Assembly (NCBI GenBank): GCA_964603985.1
Contig: CAZRXG010000017.1
Coordinates: 1 to 64,000, forward strand
Origin: CAZRXG01 sp964603985
Lineage (GTDB): Bacteria; Chloroflexota; Anaerolineae; Aggregatilineales; UBA3940
Direction of reading: 5' to 3'
Length of the DNA: 64,000 nucleotides
Numbering within the stretch: the stretch's first letter is position 1; every line of letters begins with the position of its first letter. A model generated the notes under the pieces. The model saw only the letters and a program-made list of their open reading frames with translations, was not told where the DNA came from and did not search any database. The position numbers and the translations under genes were made by a program. Positions 8,370 through 19,842 of this stretch are shown one piece after another.

Positions 8370-8981
8370 CTACTCCGGTTTGTTGGGCGTCTCTAGCACA
8401 CCGTCGATCAAGCCGTACTCAACCGCCTCTTCAGCAGTCATGTACAGGTCACGGTCGGTGTCCTCGGCGATCTTATCAATAGACTGCCCAGTATGGTCCG
8501 ACAGGATCAGGTTAATCCGCTCGCGCAAACGCAAGATCTCTTTGGCCTGAATCTCAATGTCGGTCGCCTGGCCCTGCGCACCTCCCAGGGGCTGGTGCAT
8601 GTGAATGGTTGCGTTGGGCAGAGCATACCGCCGACTCGACGTTCCTGCTGTCAGCAGGACGGTGCCAAAGCTGGCCGTGAAGCCCACCGCAACCGTGCTG
8701 ATCGGCGCTGTCACCTGCTGCATGGTATCATAAATTGCGAGTCCTGCATAGACGGCCCCCCCCGGCGAGTTGATGAACATCTGGATTTCCTTCTCCGGGT
8801 CCTCGCGATTGAGGTAGAGAAGCTGGGCAACGATCAGGTTCGCTATCTGATCGCTGATCAGCGAGCCGACAAAGACGATGCGCTCTTTCAGCAGCAGAGA
8901 ATAAATGTCATAGGCACGCTCACCGCGGCCTGTGGTTTCGATCACCATCGGGATCAGGTTGCTGGGTACACTAGACGACAT
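8370..8981 (-). CDS. clpP: ATP-dependent Clp protease proteolytic subunit
   Basis: A 203-residue serine protease forming the Clp degradation barrel. The nucleophile is Ser104 in GFTASFGTVLL (usually GxAASMG; here Thr and Phe replace Ala and Met). The catalytic histidine is His129 in IHMHQP and the Asp lies near DTDRDLYM. The start at 8981 is chosen because AAGGAG lies 11 bases upstream; a longer GTG frame from 9014 would encode that ribosome binding site as protein. It sits between tig and clpX, and its partners are ClpX and possibly the AAA+/release-factor fusion at 13946. The substitutions flanking the nucleophile are mild. Confidence 0.96.
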   Translation of the reverse strand: MSSSVPSNLIPMVIETTGRGERAYDIYSLLLKERIVFVGSLISDQIANLIVAQLLYLNREDPEKEIQMFINSPGGAVYAGLAIYDTMQQVTAPISTVAVGFTASFGTVLLTAGTSSRRYALPNATIHMHQPLGGAQGQATDIEIQAKEILRLRERINLILSDHTGQSIDKIAEDTDRDLYMTAEEAVEYGLIDGVLETPNKPE

Positions 8982-9036
8982 AGTCGATAATACTCCTTTC
9001 ATGGTTCTTGCCACTCCGGGCAGGTTACGCTAAGTC

Positions 9037-10545
9037 TCAAACCTCGTCGCCACCGGCGGGAGCCTCTGAAGCTACCTCCGCTGCTTCATCAGATGGCACT
9101 TCGTCCCCGTCATCACCGGTTCCGGCCCCTGCCGGAGCAGGCCCCCCCTCTTCGGCGGCCTCAACCGGCGCTCCCGCTTCCTCATCGGCTTCGAGCGCGT
9201 CGAGGTCAGGCACTTCGCCACGCGCTATCATGAACAGTCGCTCAATGGCCTTATTCACGAGCAACTCACTGGTAATCACTTCGCGGACCTGCGGCGTCGA
9301 GGCAAATTGCTGTGCCAGTCCAGCCTGTGCACCATAGGTGAGTGTCCTGGTCTTGATCTCGTCCTCGATCTCCTCAGGGCCGACCGAAAGCTTCTCAAGC
9401 TCGACGAGCTTGCCCATGATCAGCCCGCGCGTCAACTGCTTGGCGGCACCCTCGCGGAAATCGTCACGCAGTTCGTCCTCGGTCATTCTATTGATCGTGA
9501 GATACGCTTCAAGGTCAAGACCTTCCCTGTTTAGACGATGGCCCAGATCCTCGACCATGTCGTCGATCTGCTCGTCCAGCATGACGGGCGGGTATTTAAC
9601 GTGGGCCACCTCGTCCTCAACGAGATGGGTCAGAATCCGGTCGAGGTGCTTGTCGCGCACCCGACGCTCGGCGGCCCTTTCGAGCCGCGCGCGGATATCC
9701 GACTCCAGGTCGGCCAGGCTTTCGTAATCGCCGGCACTCTGGGCGAATTCGTCGTCCAGGTCAGGCACTTCCTGCCGGTAAACTTCAACGCACTTCACCT
9801 CGAAGTGAACGGTCCGTCCACGCAGTTCTGCGTGCACATCGTCATCATCGGTCGGCAGCGTGAGGTCGAACTCGCGCTCGTCGCCCACTGCCATGCCGAC
9901 CACCTCTGCCGCAAAACCGGGCATGGGAAGCCTGGCATCTTCGGCAACATCGACCGGGGCTGCCTTTTGATCTAAAAGAAGACGCTGCTCGTCATCCTGA
10001 CCTGCGTCCTCTGCATCCTCCTCCGAGCCGACCAGTGTGCCTCGTATGTCGAGCGAGGCGAGATCCCCCATCTGGATGGCGCGTTCAACCGGTTCGAGAA
10101 CGGCCTCGTCGCGCTGGAGATTCCTCAACTCTTCCTGGACCTGCGCATCGCTCACCTCAGGCGGCTCAAAGGGAATACGCACATCGCGGTAGGCACCCAG
10201 GTCGATCTCCGGCGCGAGCGGCACCGTGAAGGTCAGCACCAGAGGCTCGTATGATACGTCGTCCAGCGAACCGGCTGCATACGGTCGAAGCCCGCTTTGC
10301 TCAAGCGCCTCCTTGTAGACCGCCTGCCCCAGCGAGTCAAGAGCTTCGTCGTAGATGGCTTCTTCACCGTAGTGGCGGGCGATGATGTGATAAGGCGCTT
10401 TCCCTCTGCGGAAACCAGGGATATCAACCCGCTTGGAGATCCGCCGGGCGGCTGCCTGAAGCGCTTTCCGGACACGTTCAGGCTCGACAGATACAACCAG
10501 TCTGGCCTGATGGTCCTCGAGAAGTTCGGTCTCGACTTCCAGCAC
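9037..10545 (-). CDS. tig: Trigger factor (ribosome-associated chaperone/PPIase)
   Basis: A 502-residue trigger factor that binds the ribosome exit tunnel and shields nascent chains. The N-terminal ribosome-docking signature GFRRGKAP is at about residues 44-51. A PPIase domain follows (about 150-260) with an acidic insertion, then the long helical chaperone arms. The last 60 residues form an acidic Ala/Glu/Asp/Gly-rich tail longer than usual. Synteny with clpP and clpX is classical. The PPIase insertion is rich in Glu/Asp/Gln and may be flexible. Confidence 0.97.
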   Translation of the reverse strand: MLEVETELLEDHQARLVVSVEPERVRKALQAAARRISKRVDIPGFRRGKAPYHIIARHYGEEAIYDEALDSLGQAVYKEALEQSGLRPYAAGSLDDVSYEPLVLTFTVPLAPEIDLGAYRDVRIPFEPPEVSDAQVQEELRNLQRDEAVLEPVERAIQMGDLASLDIRGTLVGSEEDAEDAGQDDEQRLLLDQKAAPVDVAEDARLPMPGFAAEVVGMAVGDEREFDLTLPTDDDDVHAELRGRTVHFEVKCVEVYRQEVPDLDDEFAQSAGDYESLADLESDIRARLERAAERRVRDKHLDRILTHLVEDEVAHVKYPPVMLDEQIDDMVEDLGHRLNREGLDLEAYLTINRMTEDELRDDFREGAAKQLTRGLIMGKLVELEKLSVGPEEIEDEIKTRTLTYGAQAGLAQQFASTPQVREVITSELLVNKAIERLFMIARGEVPDLDALEADEEAGAPVEAAEEGGPAPAGAGTGDDGDEVPSDEAAEVASEAPAGGDEV

Positions 10546-10718
10546 TGCTTTTCCTTTTTCTTTCTGCCTCTGCGTGCAGCGTCTTTATTATAGCACGGTT
10601 GGCAAAGGGTTGGTATTGGGTTAACAACTACCCGGAGCACGCGTCCCATCACAACCCGGCAACCATGCTTATTGAGCAAATTCAGGGGGAGGTCTACGGA
10701 CACCCCTCCACTAAAACA

Positions 10719-10800
10719 TGGGGAAGGCGGGACTCGAACCCGCACGCCTCGCGGCACATGATCCTAAGTCATGCTCGTCTGCCAGTTCCGACACTTCCCC
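10719..10800 (-). tRNA. tRNA-Leu (anticodon UAG)
   Basis: On the minus strand the acceptor arms GGGGAAG (10800-10794) and CTTCCCC (10726-10720) pair fully, with discriminator A at 10719. The anticodon loop is CTTAGGA, giving anticodon TAG. A long variable arm (GCCGCGAGGC region) marks a class II tRNA, and the T-loop GGTTCGAGTCC is intact. CCA is not encoded. The length is 82 bases. Confidence 0.96.
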
Positions 10801-10872
10801 TCAACCGGAAGGATTATAGCCCAGTTGAGGAACGGCGTGCAACTGGGTTGCCGGGCGCATCACGACGAGGTA

Positions 10873-10884
10873 GAATAAGTGTTC
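10873..10884. promoter_or_regulatory. Candidate LexA (SOS) box upstream of uvrA
   Basis: GAATAAGTGTTC matches the GAAC-N4-GTTC box used by Gram-positive-type LexA at seven of the eight conserved positions, 84 bases before uvrA, a classical SOS gene. Two perfect GAAC-N4-GTTC boxes occur at 60133 and 60180, suggesting this motif is used in this genome. Confidence 0.4.
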
Positions 10885-10967
10885 GGTTGTTTGTCAATCG
10901 ATTCCAGGCGTGATCTGAGTACCAACAGCACATAGACACCTATCAAGGGGGCGAAGCGGTAAGGTTT

Positions 10968-13874
<2,907 letters not shown>

Positions 13875-13945
13875 AGTAGAATAAGGTACGGCGATAAGCG
13901 CCGGCACCATACGACAGGCGATGGATTAAGGGCGGAACACAACCC

Positions 13946-16900
13946 ATGTTTCCACCATCCGGATCGGCCGGTTCCGGGGGGCAGCAAGAAGAACCCGATC
14001 TGCACGACCTGCTGGGTCAGTGCGCCACAAACCTGACCGAAAAGGCGGCCAGGGGCGAGCTACCGGCAGCCTACGAGCGTGACCAGGAGGTCGAGCAGAT
14101 CCTGACCTCGCTCGCCTCGCCGCTGAAGGGCCGAATCGTCATCACCGGCGGGGCGCGCGTCGGCAAAACGGTCATCATTCAGGAAGTGGCGGCGCGCATC
14201 CAGTCCGGCAACTGCCCGGAGGCACTGCGTGAGAGCGAGCTGTGGGCCTTGAGCGCGCGCAGCATCCTGCGGGCTTTCGGCGTGCAGGGCTGGCAGGACA
14301 GGCTGGGCCGCCTGATGGAAAAGTGGGCCCAGAACCCAGACGTGATCCTGTACGTTGACGCGCTGCCGACCATCCACCTGGCCGGGGCGACCGCCGAAGA
14401 CCCGTTCGACATGGCCCAGTTTCTGCTGGGGCAGTTGCAAAGCTCAAGCAACCGCGTTTTGGCCGAGGGCCGCACGCAGGCCGTGCGCAGCTTTCTTGAG
14501 ATCCACCCCGAATACAAACACGTCCTGATGGAGGTCAAGGTCGGCGAGCCGCCCGTCGGCGATGCCTACCGCATAACCCGGCAGGCCAGCAAAGACCTTG
14601 AGGCCAGCCAGAACGTCGTCATCGCAGAAGAGGCCATCCAGGCGGCCATCGACCTGACCCGGCGCTTCGCGCTCGGCGAGTGCCTGCCCGGCAAAGCCAT
14701 CGACCTGATCGGCGAGGGGATCGCCCTCCAGTCAGAGCGCAAAGATGCCAGCCCGCGCGTCACCCAGGAAGACATCATCGCCCGCTTTGGCGAGAAGACC
14801 GGCCTGCCCCCCATGCTGCTCAGCGACGACGAGCCGTACGACGAGGAAGCCGTCCGGCGACAATTCAGCGACCGGGTTCTCGGCCAGGAACAGGCTGTCG
14901 ATGCGGTTGTGCAGGCGTTGAGCCTGCTGCGCACCCGCCTCAACAACCCCAACCGCCCGATGGGGGTGTTCCTCTTCATGGGGCCGACCGGCGTCGGCAA
15001 GACGGAACTGGCGCGCGCCCTGGCACAGTTCCTGTTCGGTAGCGACGATCTTATCGTGCGCTTCAACATGGCCGACTACACGCAGGACTGGGACGCGCAG
15101 ACGCTCTTCGGGAATCCTTCCGGCTTCGACATGGAGTCCCGGCGGGGGCTGTTCACCACCCGCTTACAGGATCACGCCTTTGCGGTGATTCTGCTAGACG
15201 AGTTCGAGAAGGCCCACCCGGAGGTTTTTCAGCGCTTCCTGCAACTGTTCGACGAAGGCATCCTGCAAAACAGCATGTCGGAGACGCTGAACCTACGCAA
15301 CGCCATCCTCATCCTGACCAGCAACTACGGGACGCACATGCTCTCCGGCGGGCGGCTGGGCTTTGGACCGGCGGCGCCGTTGGAGGAGCGGGAGCAGCAC
15401 ATCCGGGAGGAGATGGTTCAGTTCTTTACCCCGGAACTGATCAACCGCATCGACAGCGTGTGCTTCTTCAAACCGCTCACCAAGCCGGTGCTGCGCGAGA
15501 TCGCGTACCGGCGGGTGCAGGAAGTGTTGCAGCGCGAGGGGCTGGTTCGCCGCCGGTTGGAAGTCGAGGTTGACGAGGACGTGATCGAGTGGGTGGTCGA
15601 GCACGGCTACAGCGAACGCTATGGGGCGCGCTACCTGGCACGCCAGATCGAGAAGACGATCACCTATCCCCTGGCCCAGCAGTTGATCCGCAACGACCCG
15701 CCGGACGGGTCGCTGCTGCGGCTGTTTGTGCACAATGAACGCGTCGCCTCGGCTCTGATCCTCCCGCCGACGAGTCTCCCGCTTGAGGAGGCTGCACTGG
15801 CAGTCTCACCCGATTCACGGCAGGTGCTCAAGCGGCTCACGCCTGACCACCTGCGCGCCGCGCTTCCCACGCTCCACGAGCGCGTCGCAGCGCTCGAAGC
15901 GCTGTACAACCTGGCCGATACCCGCTCCCGCTTATCCGACCTGCTGCGGGCCATGGCGACGCCGTCCTTCTGGGACGACCCACAGGATCTCCAGCCCAGG
16001 CTCGCCACACTCGAACGCCTCAGCAACCAGATCGACCTGCTGGACCGGTTGAAGCGCAACCTGGATGAGCTGGCCGGGTTCGTCGAGCGGATGGGTGACG
16101 GGAAGACCGACGGCTCTGACCTGCTGGGCGAGGCGCAGCTTCGCTACCGCCACCTGATGAGCGAGCTGCCCCACGCCGAACTGACGCTGCTGTTCGGCCA
16201 CCCCTGGGATGCTTACGGCGCGTACCTGCACATCGAGGCACAGGGAGAGCGCGAGGTAACTTTTGAGTGGGTCTCCGAGCTGGGGCGCATGTACCTCAAG
16301 TGGGCCGAAGGCCGGGAATCGCAGGCGTCGGTCATCTCCGAGGCCCTGACCGGCGCGGGCGAGACGCGTGCCCTGTGGCTTAAGGTCGCGGGATACGGCG
16401 CTTACGGCCTGCTGCGCGGGGAGAGCGGCGTGCACCGGCTCGCGCAGGCCAACCCTCAGGATGGGAGGCGTCAGATCGCCAGGGCAGTGGTCACGGCCTG
16501 GCCCGACCTTCCCGACCAGGAACTGCCGGAACACGACCCCAAGCTGGCGGTCGTCAAGAAACGGCGGCTCGACGGCGCGGGAGTGTTCAATAAGCAGCTG
16601 AGTGCGCAGGTTGATGTCCGGCTGGGTGACGATCAACCTGCCCTGTGGTTGGCCGGGAGCCTGCCCGCCGACGCCCTGGCGCAGGAGGCGATCAGGCTGC
16701 TGCGTATCATGGCGGTGGTCGAAGCCTTGCCGCCCCAGGGGGAAACCGTGCGCGCTGAGGAAACCGTGCGCGCTAAGGGAACCGTGCGCGCTTACGTGCG
16801 CTACAAACAGTGCTACGCCAGAGATCCGCGCACCGGGGTCAGGTCGGACGACCTCGACGCGACGTTAAACGGGAAGATCGAGGCGTTCCTGGAAGCCTAC

Positions 16901-16963
16901 CTGAGACAGGTAGTGAAAAGCGAAGAGGCAGGCGATACAATTAAGACAAAACTGGTAGGATAA
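13946..16963 (+). CDS. Fusion of a ClpA/ClpC-like AAA+ unfoldase with a GGQ-less RF2-like release factor
   Basis: 1005 residues. Residues 1-630 resemble a Clp/Hsp100 unfoldase without the N-domain or M-domain. D1 keeps Walker A (GGARVGKT, 68-75), but Walker B reads VILYVDALP (Asp138, then Ala instead of Glu) and its arginine-finger region is altered, so D1 is probably non-hydrolytic. D2 is intact: GPTGVGKT 346-353, VILLDEFEKAH (Asp418-Glu419), ELINRID. LGF (471-473) sits where ClpA/ClpC carry the ClpP-docking tripeptide. Residues 636-1005 match full-length RF2: FWDDP (675-679), LRMYxxWAE-like region, GVHRL (828-832) and the tail DPRTGV...LNGKIEAFLEAYLRQ. RF2's SPF is replaced by NPQ (836-838), and the GGQ loop is shortened to GAGVFNK (877-883). 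Role inferred: ribosome-docked unfoldase. Fusion seen; function unproven. Confidence 0.85.
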   Translation: MFPPSGSAGSGGQQEEPDLHDLLGQCATNLTEKAARGELPAAYERDQEVEQILTSLASPLKGRIVITGGARVGKTVIIQEVAARIQSGNCPEALRESELWALSARSILRAFGVQGWQDRLGRLMEKWAQNPDVILYVDALPTIHLAGATAEDPFDMAQFLLGQLQSSSNRVLAEGRTQAVRSFLEIHPEYKHVLMEVKVGEPPVGDAYRITRQASKDLEASQNVVIAEEAIQAAIDLTRRFALGECLPGKAIDLIGEGIALQSERKDASPRVTQEDIIARFGEKTGLPPMLLSDDEPYDEEAVRRQFSDRVLGQEQAVDAVVQALSLLRTRLNNPNRPMGVFLFMGPTGVGKTELARALAQFLFGSDDLIVRFNMADYTQDWDAQTLFGNPSGFDMESRRGLFTTRLQDHAFAVILLDEFEKAHPEVFQRFLQLFDEGILQNSMSETLNLRNAILILTSNYGTHMLSGGRLGFGPAAPLEEREQHIREEMVQFFTPELINRIDSVCFFKPLTKPVLREIAYRRVQEVLQREGLVRRRLEVEVDEDVIEWVVEHGYSERYGARYLARQIEKTITYPLAQQLIRNDPPDGSLLRLFVHNERVASALILPPTSLPLEEAALAVSPDSRQVLKRLTPDHLRAALPTLHERVAALEALYNLADTRSRLSDLLRAMATPSFWDDPQDLQPRLATLERLSNQIDLLDRLKRNLDELAGFVERMGDGKTDGSDLLGEAQLRYRHLMSELPHAELTLLFGHPWDAYGAYLHIEAQGEREVTFEWVSELGRMYLKWAEGRESQASVISEALTGAGETRALWLKVAGYGAYGLLRGESGVHRLAQANPQDGRRQIARAVVTAWPDLPDQELPEHDPKLAVVKKRRLDGAGVFNKQLSAQVDVRLGDDQPALWLAGSLPADALAQEAIRLLRIMAVVEALPPQGETVRAEETVRAKGTVRAYVRYKQCYARDPRTGVRSDDLDATLNGKIEAFLEAYLRQVVKSEEAGDTIKTKLVG
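16742..16795 (+). repeat. Three tandem 18-bp repeats inside the RF2-like domain
   Basis: Three copies of an 18-base unit (core ACCGTGCGCGCT) encode ETVRAE-ETVRAK-GTVRAY just before the conserved RF2 C-terminal strand. Copies differ at one to three bases, suggesting a recent slippage expansion in a surface loop. Confidence 0.8.
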
Positions 16964-16970
16964 ACGAGTA

Positions 16971-17870
16971 ATGCGTGAACCGGAACGACGGATGCTGGTA
17001 TCAATGGCCCACCCGGACGACGAGTCGTTTGGCATGGCGGGCACCATCGCGCGCTACGCCAGCGAGGGCGTCGGCGTTTACCTGATCTGCGCCACCAACG
17101 GCGATGTCGGCATGGTTGAGCCGGAATTCATGCGGGGATTCGAGACGATAGCCGAGCTTCGCCGGGCAGAACTGGACTGCGCGGTGCAAACGCTGGGCCT
17201 TGAGCGGGTGTACGCTTTCGGCTACCGCGACTCCGGTATGCGCGGCTCGCCGGATAACCGGCACCCTGACAGCCTGTTCGCCGCCGACCTCGACGAAGTC
17301 ACGCGCCGGGTGACAGAAGTCATCCGCATGGTGCGCCCCCAGGTCGTGGTGACGTTCGACCCGTCCGGCGGTTACGGCCACCCCGACCACGTTCGGATGC
17401 ACCAGGCCACTGTGCGCGCCGTCGACGCCGCCGCCGACCCGGCGCAGTATCCTGAGCAGATCGAGGTGGGCCTGGAGCCGTACCGCCCGCAGAAACTCTA
17501 CTACATGACCTTCGACCGCCACATGCTGAGGATCGTCGTCAGGCTGCTGCCACTCTTCGGCGTCGACCCGGCCCGAATGGGGCGCAACCAGGACCTCAAC
17601 ATGTACGAATTCGCGGCAGTTGACTCGCCCATCCACGCGCGCATCGCGACCAGCAGGTACGCCCACATCGCCGACCAGGCCCGCCGGTGCCACGCCAGCC
17701 AGCTTGGCGGCGCAGGCGGCCCGCGCCGCATCAGCGAGGCGATCAGCCGCCTGCTGTTCGGCACCCGCGAACCCTTCACCCGCGCGCAGCCGCCTGTGAA
17801 CGGCGCGCGCGTGCGGGAAACCGACCTCTTCGAGGGTGTCCGGCCCGACCGACCCGATCAGGGCGCGTAG
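16971..17870 (+). CDS. PIG-L/LmbE-family deacetylase
   Basis: A 299-residue zinc-dependent N-deacetylase of the PIG-L/LmbE/MshB family. The metal motif AHPDDE (His14, Asp16, Asp17) and the distal GYGHPDHVRMH motif (about residues 140-150) are both intact. The family deacetylates N-acetylglucosaminyl lipids or thiol precursors such as mycothiol and bacillithiol intermediates; which applies here cannot be read. It begins 7 bases after the AAA+/RF2 fusion and may be its operon partner. Its 3' end overlaps the convergent caspase-like gene by 13 bp. Confidence 0.9.
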   Translation: MREPERRMLVSMAHPDDESFGMAGTIARYASEGVGVYLICATNGDVGMVEPEFMRGFETIAELRRAELDCAVQTLGLERVYAFGYRDSGMRGSPDNRHPDSLFAADLDEVTRRVTEVIRMVRPQVVVTFDPSGGYGHPDHVRMHQATVRAVDAAADPAQYPEQIEVGLEPYRPQKLYYMTFDRHMLRIVVRLLPLFGVDPARMGRNQDLNMYEFAAVDSPIHARIATSRYAHIADQARRCHASQLGGAGGPRRISEAISRLLFGTREPFTRAQPPVNGARVRETDLFEGVRPDRPDQGA

Positions 17871-19714
17871 ACGACGAAGTTATCAAACGAGACGCCGACC
17901 GGGGCCTGCCGGACGGTCTGCACGGCAAGCCCCACCTGCCCCGACCCGTACCGCTTATTCTCGATTGCAGCGACGGCCCGACCATCGTAGTACAGCGTCA
18001 GGTCGGCGCCGTCGAACCGGGCCGCCAGGCGGTGCGTCACGTCCTCAACCGGCGGAGCGTCGAGAACCGAGGGCCGGATCAGGTAGGACACCGCGCCGCC
18101 CTCCTGGAGGATCAGGGCAAATCTCCCGTCAACGCCAACGCGGTAGTAGTAATAATTGTCAAAGTCGATCTGCCGGAAGACCAGCCCGAAACCGCCGTCG
18201 GGCTGCGAGGTGAGCAGCGTGGCATCGACGCTCACGACGGCATCCCTGGGCACCAGGTCGCGCGGGCGGTCGAACCACAGGCTGTAGGTGCCGTACACCG
18301 TGAAGTACATCTCACCGCCGTCAACGCAGCGGCGGACGCGCCCGTCCCCGGCGGTAGGCTCCCACCAGTCGTTCAAGACGGAGAAGTCATCCTCAAACAG
18401 AACGGTGCTCCCCGCCGGGACCGTCGGGGGCAGCATCGCAGTCGCGGAGGGGGTGAGGGCGGACCGCTCGCCGGGGGAGGTGGCAGGCGTTCCAGAGGTG
18501 GCACCAGGCCCAACCGGGGTTTCCTGCTGCTCCGCCTCCAACGCCTGCGCAGCGCGGGTGGCAGCCAACCGGCCCCGCCAGACGGCGGTTCCACCCGCGA
18601 CGACGGTCCCCAGGCAGACCAGCGCCAGCAGCAGGAAGACGATCACGGCATAGCGCCGCCACAGCCCCGCCAGCCTGTCACGCAGACGCAGCGCAGGCCG
18701 CGACGCGCGTGTCGGCTCCGAGGGAGCGGGCGGCGGAGGAATGTCGATGCCCAGCAGGCGCAGAGCCGTGTGTGTCACCCTGGGATCGGGGTCGCTCTCG
18801 GCGACCTCCTGAAGGCGCTCCAGAGCCAGTTGAGCCAGCACCTTGTCAGAGCCGTCCGCGATCCCGGTCAGTTCGTTCAGGGCGATCAGGCGGGCCGGAA
18901 CCGTCCCCTGGCGGAGCGTCACCTCCAGGCGGGGCGGCAGACACACGCCCTGGGGCAGCGTGAACACGAAGTCGCCGTCGCCTTCGATCCAGCCGTACTG
19001 CGGCGTCTGGCGGACATCGGGGCGGGCCTTGATGTGGCGGCTGACGTAGCCCATCACGTCGCTGGCCGTCATCAGGTTGGTGGCTGTGGCCGCTTCGCCG
19101 GAGAGGGCGTCCAGCAGGTAGCCGCTGAAAGCCGAATTGCCGTCCGGGTCGCCCCCGTCCATGACCTGCTCATCCTCGCGCCCGGCGGTCATGACCTGCA
19201 CCGCGCGGTGCATGAGGAAGTGCTCAATGGTGGGAGCGGCGTAGTGGCTGCGGCGGAACGACAGCCCGCTGTAGCAGGCATCCATGATGAACAGGATGTG
19301 TTTGGCCGGCAGGAACTTGGCCTGATCGATCAGGTCGCCCATCTCGATCAACGTGCGCCAGGCGCGCGGCGCGGCGTCAACCGGTGCCATGTAGCCGACC
19401 TTGCTCCCGTCGTTGGCCCGGCGCGTGAGGCCGTGCCCGGCGAAAAAGACCATGATCCGGTCGTCGGGTGCAATGTGCTGGGGGGTGATAACCATGTCGA
19501 AGACGGCCAGGATGTTGTCACGGGTAGCCATCTCGTCGGTCAGCAGGATGACCTGCTCCGGCGGGAAGCTGTGATAACCCATCAGCAGGCTCGCCACGTC
19601 GTGGGCGTCCTTGACCGCGCTGTTAAGGGGTGGCATGCTGCGATAGGCGTTGATCCCTACAACCAACGCCCAGCTTGAATGATAGTGTGGGGCGTACAGG
19701 GTCTCCTCGCCCAT
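17858..19714 (-). CDS. Membrane-anchored caspase-like (peptidase C14) protein
   Basis: A 618-residue protein. The N-terminal 250 residues form a caspase/metacaspase p20-like domain: WALVVGINAY, the catalytic His94 in FFAGHG, and Cys147 in FIMDACYSG. A HEAT-like helical stretch follows (about 285-325). One transmembrane helix (about 355-375, IVFLLLALVCLGTVVAGG) leads to a Thr/Pro-rich linker and a C-terminal LamG/DUF1080-like beta-sandwich (about 435-618) outside the membrane. The protease domain therefore faces the cytoplasm. The ATG at 19714 is preferred over a GTG three codons upstream because GGAG is better spaced. It stands alone, without a recognisable effector beside it. Bacterial caspase homologues act in signalling or cell death; that role here is inference. 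Confidence 0.85.
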   Translation of the reverse strand: MGEETLYAPHYHSSWALVVGINAYRSMPPLNSAVKDAHDVASLLMGYHSFPPEQVILLTDEMATRDNILAVFDMVITPQHIAPDDRIMVFFAGHGLTRRANDGSKVGYMAPVDAAPRAWRTLIEMGDLIDQAKFLPAKHILFIMDACYSGLSFRRSHYAAPTIEHFLMHRAVQVMTAGREDEQVMDGGDPDGNSAFSGYLLDALSGEAATATNLMTASDVMGYVSRHIKARPDVRQTPQYGWIEGDGDFVFTLPQGVCLPPRLEVTLRQGTVPARLIALNELTGIADGSDKVLAQLALERLQEVAESDPDPRVTHTALRLLGIDIPPPPAPSEPTRASRPALRLRDRLAGLWRRYAVIVFLLLALVCLGTVVAGGTAVWRGRLAATRAAQALEAEQQETPVGPGATSGTPATSPGERSALTPSATAMLPPTVPAGSTVLFEDDFSVLNDWWEPTAGDGRVRRCVDGGEMYFTVYGTYSLWFDRPRDLVPRDAVVSVDATLLTSQPDGGFGLVFRQIDFDNYYYYRVGVDGRFALILQEGGAVSYLIRPSVLDAPPVEDVTHRLAARFDGADLTLYYDGRAVAAIENKRYGSGQVGLAVQTVRQAPVGVSFDNFVVYAP

Positions 19715-19842
19715 CGCGAACACGCTCCAGAATTAGAATCTGGTTTGTTCCCTATCTACATAGTACTGGAAGCCCACCCCGTCGCGGTATAATGCATTAG
19801 TCCTATTCTTCATCGCCAATACCAATGCAAATGGGAGTGAGT

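Noticed and set aside
13946..16963. Two separate genes (clp and prfB) joined by a sequencing frameshift
   Set aside because: The reading frame is continuous with uniform coding character through residues 600-680, and the RF2 part has lost SPF and GGQ, so it is not a misjoined functional prfB.
17687..19678. A 663-codon open frame on the plus strand
   Set aside because: It is antisense to the caspase-like gene, rich in Arg/Gly/Gln/His with no recognisable motif; a GC-rich shadow frame.
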